Below are positions 58,887-64,000 of a stretch of DNA of 64,000 bases, piece after piece; within the stretch, counting starts at the first letter, position 1, and each line of letters opens with the position of its first letter. The DNA lies in NCBI RefSeq assembly GCF_008704535.1, contig NZ_CP023701.1, positions 868,001 through 932,000 on the forward strand, given 5' to 3'. Below the pieces are notes generated by a model. It was not told the DNA's origin, did not search any database, and was given only the letters and a program-made list of their open reading frames with translations. The DNA comes from Streptomyces subrutilus. Its GTDB lineage: Bacteria; Actinomycetota; Actinomycetes; Streptomycetales; Streptomycetaceae. A program made the translations under genes and the position numbers.

Positions 58887-60494
58887 TCAGGGGCGGCGCG
58901 GACGCTTCCCGGCGGCCGGGCCCTCCAGATCGTGCAGGGCCGCCCCGAGGACGGCGATGCCCTCCTCGATCGCGCCCGTCGGGCCGGCCGCGTAGCCGAG
59001 GACGAGGCCCGGCGGGCCCGGGGCGAGGCGGTGCCAGGAGAGCGGGTGGGCCTTGACGCCGAGGGCCAGGGCCGCCGCCGCGAGGGCGGTGTCCTCGAAG
59101 CGGGCTCCGTCGAAGGTGACCATCAGGTGCAGGCCCGCCGCCGCGCCGTGCACCCGGGCCCCGGGCAGCCGTTCGGCGAGCGCGCGCAGCATGGCGTCCC
59201 GGCGGCGCCGGTGGCGGCGGCGGACGAACCGCAGGTGCCGTTCCAGCTCGCCCGAGTCCATCAGCCGGGCCAGCACCAGTTGGGCGAGGACCGGGTTGCC
59301 GAGGTCGGCGTGGCGCTTGGCCTCGGTGACGGAGTCGCGCAGCGCGGGCGGGACCAGCAGCCAGCCCAGGCGCAGGGCCGGAGCGAGCAGTTTGGACACG
59401 CTGCCGGCGTAGCAGACGCGCTCCGGGAGCAGGCCGCGCAGCGCGGGGACGGGGGCGCGGTCGTAGCGGTGCTCGGCGTCGTAGTCGTCCTCGATCACCA
59501 GTCCCCCGGCGGTCGCCCAGCCGAGCAGGTCGCGGCGGCGTTCGCCGTCGAGCACCACCCCGGTCGGGAACTGGTGCGCCGGTGTGAGCAGGACGGCCCC
59601 GGCGCCGCTCGCGCGCAGGGCGGCCACGTCGAGCCCGGCCCCGTCCACCGGGACCGGGACGACCTCCATCCGCTCGTAGGCCAGTTGCTGCCGCGCGCCC
59701 GGCGAGCCCGGGTCCTCCACCGCGACGCGGTGGACGCCCCGCTCCCGCGCCACCCTGGCCAGCAGTCCGAGGGCCTGGGCGACTCCGGCGACGATCACCA
59801 CCTCGTCGGGGTCGGCACGGATGCCCCGGTTGCGGGCCAGCCAGCCGGCCACGGCGGAGCGCAGGGCGGGTGCGCCCTGGGGTTGGCCGTAGCCGAAGTC
59901 GGCCGGGGTGAGCCCGGCGAGCACTCGGCGCTCGGCCTGGAGCCAGGCCGTCCGGGGGAAGGCCGTCAGGTCGGGCACGCCGGGCGAGAGGTCGATCCGG
60001 CAGGGCACTGCCCGCAGGGCGTCGACGAGCCCGCCGCGCGGCGGGACGGGGACCGGGGCGGGCGTCGGGGCCGGGGCGGCCACGACCACGGTGCCCGCCC
60101 GGCCGCGGCCGGACACCTGGCCGCTCTCCGCGAGCCGCTGGTACGCCTCGGTGACCAGCCCCCGGGAGACGCGGAGTTCGGCGGCGAGCACCCGGCTCGC
60201 CGGAAGGCGGCTGCCGACCGGGAGGGTTCCGTCGGCGATGGCGGCCCGGAGCCGGGCGGCCAGCCATGCGGTTCGGCCGCCGGACGGGGCGCCCGACAGG
60301 TCGAGTTGCAGGAAGTCGGAGCCCCGGCCCGCGTCCGCGCCGCCGTCACCGCCCGGGCCGGCGGCCTCGGTCGGGGACCCGCCCGCGCCGCCGCGCGGGT
60401 GCCCGGCCCGGTGCGCACGGTCCGCGGCATCGGCCGCGGGTGTCCCGTCCGGCGTTGTGGACCCCTTGACTACGCCCTCTTTGGACCTGCTCAC
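58887..60494 (-). CDS. MocR/PdxR-type regulator (GntR HTH + aminotransferase domain)
   Basis: The 535-residue protein starts at GTG 60494, the only usable start before the HTH. After a low-complexity N-terminal segment of about 60 residues there is a GntR wing (ARLRAAIADGTLPVGSRLPA, SRVLAAELRVSRGLVTEAYQ RLAESG), then a fold-type-I PLP domain with DLSPGVPDL, FGYGQPQGAPALRSAVAGWL, VIEDDYDAEHRY and the PLP lysine in YAGSVSKLLAPALRLGW. Such regulators sense PLP or amino acids. It is divergent from an EamA transporter with only 29 bp between starts. Confidence 0.93.
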   Translation of the reverse strand: MSRSKEGVVKGSTTPDGTPAADAADRAHRAGHPRGGAGGSPTEAAGPGGDGGADAGRGSDFLQLDLSGAPSGGRTAWLAARLRAAIADGTLPVGSRLPASRVLAAELRVSRGLVTEAYQRLAESGQVSGRGRAGTVVVAAPAPTPAPVPVPPRGGLVDALRAVPCRIDLSPGVPDLTAFPRTAWLQAERRVLAGLTPADFGYGQPQGAPALRSAVAGWLARNRGIRADPDEVVIVAGVAQALGLLARVARERGVHRVAVEDPGSPGARQQLAYERMEVVPVPVDGAGLDVAALRASGAGAVLLTPAHQFPTGVVLDGERRRDLLGWATAGGLVIEDDYDAEHRYDRAPVPALRGLLPERVCYAGSVSKLLAPALRLGWLLVPPALRDSVTEAKRHADLGNPVLAQLVLARLMDSGELERHLRFVRRRHRRRRDAMLRALAERLPGARVHGAAAGLHLMVTFDGARFEDTALAAAALALGVKAHPLSWHRLAPGPPGLVLGYAAGPTGAIEEGIAVLGAALHDLEGPAAGKRPRRP

Positions 60495-60521
60495 CGGACC
60501 ATTGTGCGGCCAGGCTGGACC
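60483..60521. promoter_or_regulatory. GGACC direct repeats between mocR and eamA
   Basis: GGACC occurs at 60483, 60496 and 60517 across the 29-bp divergent spacer and its edges. MocR proteins bind direct repeats, so this is the probable operator. Confidence 0.5.
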
Positions 60522-60523
60522 GT

Positions 60524-61558
60524 ATGAGAACCCCCACCGCCTTCCGGGACCTGGCACCCGGTACCGCCGGGATGGTGCTGGTCGGCAGCAGCGTCACCGC
60601 CTCCCGTTCCCTCGTCGACGCCCCCCTCTTCGGCGTCCAGGCCGTCCGCTACGCGGCCGCCGCCCTGCTGCTGGTCGCCCTGGCCCGGGCCGCCCGCGTG
60701 CCGCTCCTGCGGCCGCGCGGCCGCGAGTGGCTGTGGCTGGCCGGGATCGCGGCGAGCGGGCTGGTGCTGTTCAACGTGGCCGTCGTCCGCGGGGTCGCGC
60801 ACGCCGAACCGGCCGTCATCGCGGTCGCGGTGGCCTCGGTGCCGGTCCTGCTCGGGCTGGTCGGACCGGTCCTGGAGGGGCGCCGGCCCAGCCGTCGGGT
60901 GCTGCTCGCCGCTCCCGTCGTGGTCGCCGGGGCCGTTCTGGTCGAGGGGACCGGCCGCACCGATGCCGCCGGGGTGGGGTGGGCCGCGCTCGCGCTGGGC
61001 TGCGAGGCGGGCTTCACCCTGCTCGCCGTACCGGTGCTGCGGCGCCACGGGCCGTGGGGGGTGTCGGTGCACGCGGTGTGGCTGGGGGCGGCGATGCTGG
61101 CGGTGCTCACCCTGCTGTTCGAGCGCCCGGCCGACCTCGGGTCGCTCCGCCCGGCCCAGTGGGCCACCACCGGCTACCTGGCCGTGATGGTGACGGCCGT
61201 GGCCTTCCTGCTCTGGTACCGCACCGTGGCCGCCGTGGGCTCCGGCCGGGCCGGGCTGCTGACCGGGATCGCCCCGCTCGCGGCGGCCGCGGCGGGGGTC
61301 GTGGCGGGCGGGGGCGTGCCGGAGCCGACGGTGTGGCTGGGCCTGGCCGTGGTGGTCGCCGGTCTGGCGGCGGGCCTGCGCCCGGACCGCGCCCCGGACT
61401 CCGCCGCCGTCCCGGCACCCGGCCGCGCTCCGGCGCACCCACCGGCGACCGTGTCGCCGGCCGCGCGGCGACCGGACGGGGCGGGCCGGTCCCGCGCCGG
61501 CGGTCCGGGCCCCGCCGACGCGGCCGTGCGCACCGGACCGGGGCCGGGGTCCCCTTGA
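60524..61558 (+). CDS. EamA/DMT-family transporter
   Basis: The 344-residue protein has about ten membrane helices with the double EamA repeat: GMVLVGSSVTASRSLVDAPL at the start and AVMVTAVAFLLWYRTVAAVG later, each near a conserved Gly-rich turn (GVGWAALALGCEAGFTLLAV). A cytoplasmic Pro/Ala-rich tail follows. Members export amino acids or drugs. ATG 60524 has no clear ribosome site and may be leaderless. It is divergent from the MocR regulator. Confidence 0.9.
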   Translation: MRTPTAFRDLAPGTAGMVLVGSSVTASRSLVDAPLFGVQAVRYAAAALLLVALARAARVPLLRPRGREWLWLAGIAASGLVLFNVAVVRGVAHAEPAVIAVAVASVPVLLGLVGPVLEGRRPSRRVLLAAPVVVAGAVLVEGTGRTDAAGVGWAALALGCEAGFTLLAVPVLRRHGPWGVSVHAVWLGAAMLAVLTLLFERPADLGSLRPAQWATTGYLAVMVTAVAFLLWYRTVAAVGSGRAGLLTGIAPLAAAAAGVVAGGGVPEPTVWLGLAVVVAGLAAGLRPDRAPDSAAVPAPGRAPAHPPATVSPAARRPDGAGRSRAGGPGPADAAVRTGPGPGSP

Positions 61559-61616
61559 GGCACCCGGCCCGGTGGATCACAATCCGCAGAGGGCGACGCC
61601 CCCGTACGGCAGTGGG

Positions 61617-61958
61617 ATGCGGTACTTCTCCCCCACCGCCAACCACCGCACGCTCGGCCTGGTCCGCCTCGGGGTGGAGGTGCGGCGGGGACGGCTGCCG
61701 GTCGTCGGGCCGCGCGCCCTCGACCACGAGGACCCGGCCCGCTTCAGCCGCCTGTCCAGCCGCCGGGGGGCACGGCCCCGGTGCGCTTCCGCGCCCAGCA
61801 GTCGGTCCGCGGCTGACGGTCCGCGGTCGGTCCCACCGCACCGGTCGGTTCGGTCGTACGGCACCGGTCGGTCGCACCGCGCCGGTCGTGAGGCGGGCCG
61901 CCCGGCCGGAACCGCGCCGGGCCGCCGGACCGTCCGTCAGGCCGGGCGGCGCGCGTAG
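61617..61958 (+). CDS. Doubtful small basic protein
   Basis: A frame of 113 residues from ATG 61617. The first part reads MRYFSPTANHRTLGLVRLGV EVRRGRLPVVGPRALDHEDP, which looks protein-like; the rest is low-complexity Arg/Ser/Pro. No ribosome site, no family. It converges on and slightly overlaps the methyltransferase gene. It may be spurious or an eroded gene. Confidence 0.22.
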   Translation: MRYFSPTANHRTLGLVRLGVEVRRGRLPVVGPRALDHEDPARFSRLSSRRGARPRCASAPSSRSAADGPRSVPPHRSVRSYGTGRSHRAGREAGRPAGTAPGRRTVRQAGRRA

Positions 61959-62566
61959 CAGAAGAGGTGCTCCTCCGGCTCCGCCAGGCCGCCCGCGGGG
62001 CGGAAGGCCGCCGTGTGGTGGTGGAGGACCTCCAGGCCCCGGTCGGCGAGCCGGGACAGGTGGTCCTCGGTGGAGAGGCTGCTGACGGTGACCTCGTGGC
62101 CCATCCACTCGATGTCGAGGCCCCGGATGTCACCGGGCACCGTCGCCATCACGAAGTAGCCGCCCGGCGCCACCCACGAGGCCATGCGGTCCAGCGCGTC
62201 CGCGACCTCCGGCTGGTCCATCACCAGCAGGGGGAAGAAGGCGCACACCGCGTCGAAGCCCTCCGGTCCGGGCGCGTACGTCCGTACGTCGGCCTGCTCG
62301 AAGCGTGCCTGCGGGACCCGGCTGCGGGCCAGGGCGACCATGGCCGCCGAGACGTCGATGCCGGTGACGGCGCAGCCGGCCCGGGCCAGCGCTTCGGCCG
62401 TGGGCCGCCCGGTGCCGCTGCCGACGTCGAGCACGCGGGCTCCGGCGGGCAGCCGGGCGGTGAGCCAGTCGAGTGCGGCGAGCTGCCCGGGCACCCGGCC
62501 GAACGCCTCCTCGTAGCGCTCCGCCAGCGCGTCGAACACCTCCGCCGCCGACTTGCGTCGTGTCAT
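61937..62566 (-). CDS. SAM-dependent class I methyltransferase
   Basis: The 209-residue protein starts at ATG 62566 with GAGGAGG upstream. Motif I VLDVGSGTGRPTAEALARAG (about 45), motif II VTGIDVSAAMVALARS and the post-motif block FDAVCAFFPLLVMDQPEVAD are clear. The C-terminal FRPAGGLAEPEEHLFCYARR is typical of UbiE/small-molecule methyltransferases. The substrate is unknown. It lies upstream-adjacent to a decayed CBM32 fragment, and no pathway gene is near. Confidence 0.92.
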   Translation of the reverse strand: MTRRKSAAEVFDALAERYEEAFGRVPGQLAALDWLTARLPAGARVLDVGSGTGRPTAEALARAGCAVTGIDVSAAMVALARSRVPQARFEQADVRTYAPGPEGFDAVCAFFPLLVMDQPEVADALDRMASWVAPGGYFVMATVPGDIRGLDIEWMGHEVTVSSLSTEDHLSRLADRGLEVLHHHTAAFRPAGGLAEPEEHLFCYARRPA

Positions 62567-62643
62567 CCGACCTCCTCGTCGCGAGGGTCCACCGTACTGC
62601 GCGGGGGCGCCGGACGACGGCCGTTCGGGGGCGGCGCGGGGTG

Positions 62644-63115
62644 CTACGGGCGGTGGCCGACGTTCAGTTCGGCGATCGAGGTCCACGGGTTGCCGCCCAC
62701 CTCGCGGGTGGCGGTGAGCCTGACGTAGCGGGCCGTTCGGGGTGAACCCGACGTCCTGGCCGCCGGCGCCGTCGGCGAAGGTCCCGGTGGCCGCGGCGGG
62801 TCCCCAGGTCACGCCGTCGGTGGAGGTCGACACCCGGTAGTCGGCGATGCGGCCGTGGCCCCGCGTCTGCCGGGGCGGGTGGCGCAGGGCCGAGACGTCG
62901 TAGGCGGCGCCGAGGTCGAGGGTCAGCGCGTGCGGCATCGGCGCGGTGGCGGCGTACCACCGGGTGTGCCAGAGGGTGGAGGCGTCGCCGTCCAGGACGT
63001 TGGCGGCGCTGCCGTTCTCACCGGCGGTCTCCTCGCTGTCCACGGCCTTCACGCTCATCCGCCCCTGCGGCACGAGGAGTTCACCGCCGCCGGCCGGCGG
63101 AGCGGCGTCCTGGAT
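62644..63115 (-). pseudogene. C-terminal remnant of a CBM32 (F5/8 type C) glycosidase gene
   Basis: Read from 63115 down, the frame gives IQDAAPPAGGGELLVPQGRM then SVKAVDSEETAGENGSAANV LDGDASTLWHTRW, a CBM32 domain that continues to DVGFTPNG near 62745. A single extra base there shifts the frame; the correct continuation in the next frame is ARYVRLTATREVGGNPWTSI AELNVGHRP followed by TAG at 62646. An in-frame TAA at 63116-63118 cuts off everything upstream. Thus it is the 3' end of a larger gene, truncated and frameshifted. It closely resembles the CBM32 domains of the galactose oxidase at 27.6-28.3 kb. Confidence 0.8.
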
Positions 63116-63187
63116 TTACGCTGCGGGCCCAGGGCCCCGGGCGCGGGCGCGCGCCGTCGGGGGCGGGGCGGACGCGCGGCGGAGTGG

Positions 63188-63562
63188 CTACCCGGCGGCG
63201 GGCACGAGGACGACGGCGGTCCCGTAGGCGCACACCTCGGTGCCGACGTCGGCGGCGTCGGTCACGTCGAAACGCATCGTCAGCACGGCGTTCGCACCCC
63301 GCGCCGTGGCCTGTTCGATGAGCCGGTCCATCGCCTGGTTGCGGGTCTCCACCAGGGTCTTGGTGAGGCCCTTCAGCTCGCCGCCGATCATCGACTTGAG
63401 GCCGGCGCCGATCTGGCTGCCCAGGTGCCGGGAGCGCACGGTCAGGCCGAAGACCTCCCCGATGACCTGCTCGACCCGGTAACCGGGGACGTCGTTGGTC
63501 GTCACGACGAGGACGCCCGTCTGCTGCGCGCCGGGGCCGCCGCCGTAGTCGTCGATACCCAT
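63188..63562 (-). CDS. YbjQ/UPF0145-family protein
   Basis: The 124-residue protein has VLVVTTNDVPGYRVEQVIGE VFGLTVRSRHLGSQIGAGLK, GLTKTLVETRNQAMDRLIEQ A and ANAVLTMRFDVTDAADVGTEV CAYGTAVVLVP, the standard YbjQ pattern. These small proteins form pentameric rings and are sometimes called heavy-metal-binding, without firm proof. The ATG at 63562 has GGGAG very close. It is monocistronic between the pseudogene and the partial right-hand gene. Confidence 0.92.
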   Translation of the reverse strand: MGIDDYGGGPGAQQTGVLVVTTNDVPGYRVEQVIGEVFGLTVRSRHLGSQIGAGLKSMIGGELKGLTKTLVETRNQAMDRLIEQATARGANAVLTMRFDVTDAADVGTEVCAYGTAVVLVPAAG

Positions 63563-63689
63563 GGCTCCCACTGTGCGGCGGCCCGCGGCCCGCCGCATCC
63601 CGGGCCGGGACGGGCGGGCCGCGGCTCCGGGCGCGTCCCGGGGAGGCGGAAGCGGCCCGAGGCCACCCCGTGGAGGAACGGGGGCCCGG

Positions 63690-64000
63690 TCAGGGTGCGG
63701 GACGCACGGTGCGCGGGCCCGCGCAGTCGGCGCCGAGCGCCCGGACCCGCTCGCGCAGCTCCCGGTCGGCCGTGACCACGGTGCAGCCGCGCTCCGCGTA
63801 GGCCGCGGCCAGCTCCACGATCCGGTCGTCACCGCTTCCGGGCGCCTCGTCCACGCGCACCCCGGGCACGGACCGGACGCCGCGGGCCGCGCCTTCGAGC
63901 ACGAGCACCACCTCCTCGTCGCCCTCCCGCGCCGCGAGCAGGTCGCGCAGCCGCTCGGCCGCGCCGCGCCGGTCGCGCCACCAGCCGTCCGGTACCGAGC
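63690..64000 (-). CDS. NYN/PIN-like protein, 5'-truncated by the window edge
   Basis: A frame open to the window end, giving 103 C-terminal residues: SVPDGWWRDRRGAAERLRDL LAAREGDEEVVLVLEGAARG, then SGDDRIVELAAAYAERGCTV VTADRELRERVRALGADCAG. The GxDDxI and VVTADREL motifs are those of NYN/PIN-like nuclease domains that supply acidic metal ligands. Streptomyces annotations often call such proteins NTP pyrophosphohydrolase. The start and the first Asp lie outside the window. Confidence 0.75.
   Translation of the reverse strand, partial: SVPDGWWRDRRGAAERLRDLLAAREGDEEVVLVLEGAARGVRSVPGVRVDEAPGSGDDRIVELAAAYAERGCTVVTADRELRERVRALGADCAGPRTVRPAP

Overview
The window is a stretch of very GC-rich chromosome with the third-position G/C codon bias of a Streptomyces. 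Independent markers agree: a short chaplin, a melC1-melC2 tyrosinase pair, an LAxTG sortase substrate, a GluB-like lipoprotein, TerD, a LAL-type LuxR regulator, many GTG/TTG starts behind strong GGAGG sites, and two GH20 hexosaminidases. No rRNA, tRNA, CRISPR array, integrase, transposase or large biosynthetic cluster was seen. It reads as ordinary chromosomal accessory/arm DNA rich in secreted enzymes and transporter-regulator pairs. Both ends cut genes: a GNAT acetyltransferase on the left and a NYN-like protein on the right.

Layout. 0-5.3 kb: a membrane-anchored esterase, a type-B carboxylesterase, a short chaplin with a strong terminator, and the melC operon. 5.3-12.4 kb: a TRIC-type channel, a LAL regulator, and a translationally coupled quinone oxidoreductase / acyl-CoA dehydrogenase / acyl-CoA dehydrogenase operon behind a palindromic operator. 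12.4-16.5 kb: a loosely packed patch of small genes (nucleotidyltransferase, HIT protein, STAS protein, small membrane proteins) with long empty gaps. 16.7-21 kb: a DECR-type SDR, an enoyl-CoA hydratase with a perfect 7-1-7 operator, a PIG-L deacetylase and a prolyl aminopeptidase. 21-26 kb: a LysM/SLT cell-wall hydrolase with an elaborate upstream region, a VOC protein, a UvrA-like twin ATPase and ThpR. 26-33 kb: a secreted galactose oxidase with two CBM32 domains, a CASTOR/POLLUX-like channel protein, a PRC-barrel protein and a YbdK-type ligase. 33-37.4 kb: a carbohydrate locus (GntR/UTRA regulator divergent from GH20 and CBM3-GH16). 37.7-45.5 kb: NadE, a divergent MFS/XRE pair, a nucleoside hydrolase, a Ser/Thr kinase, an RraA-like protein and a GlsB/YeaQ protein. 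45.6-48.3 kb: a G-rich microsatellite, a coupled PAP2-DMT operon and a divergent TetR gene separated by an array of 16-bp-phased operators. 48.5-54.9 kb: TerD, an unknown Pro/Gly-rich protein, an orphan glutamate-binding lipoprotein, secreted endonuclease I, a DUF3040 protein, a lipoprotein GH20 and a GlcG/HbpS-like protein. 55-64 kb: divergent MFS/MarR, a three-gene LAxTG-protein / ECF sigma / membrane-protein operon, a divergent MocR/EamA pair, a methyltransferase, a CBM32 pseudogene and a YbjQ protein.

Three themes connect the genes. One is carbohydrate and chitin/GlcNAc scavenging outside the cell (GH20 x2, GH16-CBM3, galactose oxidase-CBM32, GntR). The second is cell surface and development (chaplin, LysM-SLT, LAxTG protein, tyrosinase). 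The third is small divergent regulator-transporter modules (XRE/MFS, TetR/PAP2-DMT, MarR/MFS, MocR/EamA), most with visible operators between them. I found no clear undescribed defence or biosynthetic system. The most distinctive items are the galactose oxidase with a recently duplicated CBM32 and a decayed relative 34 kb away, the phased TetR operator array, and the sortase-substrate/sigma-factor operon.
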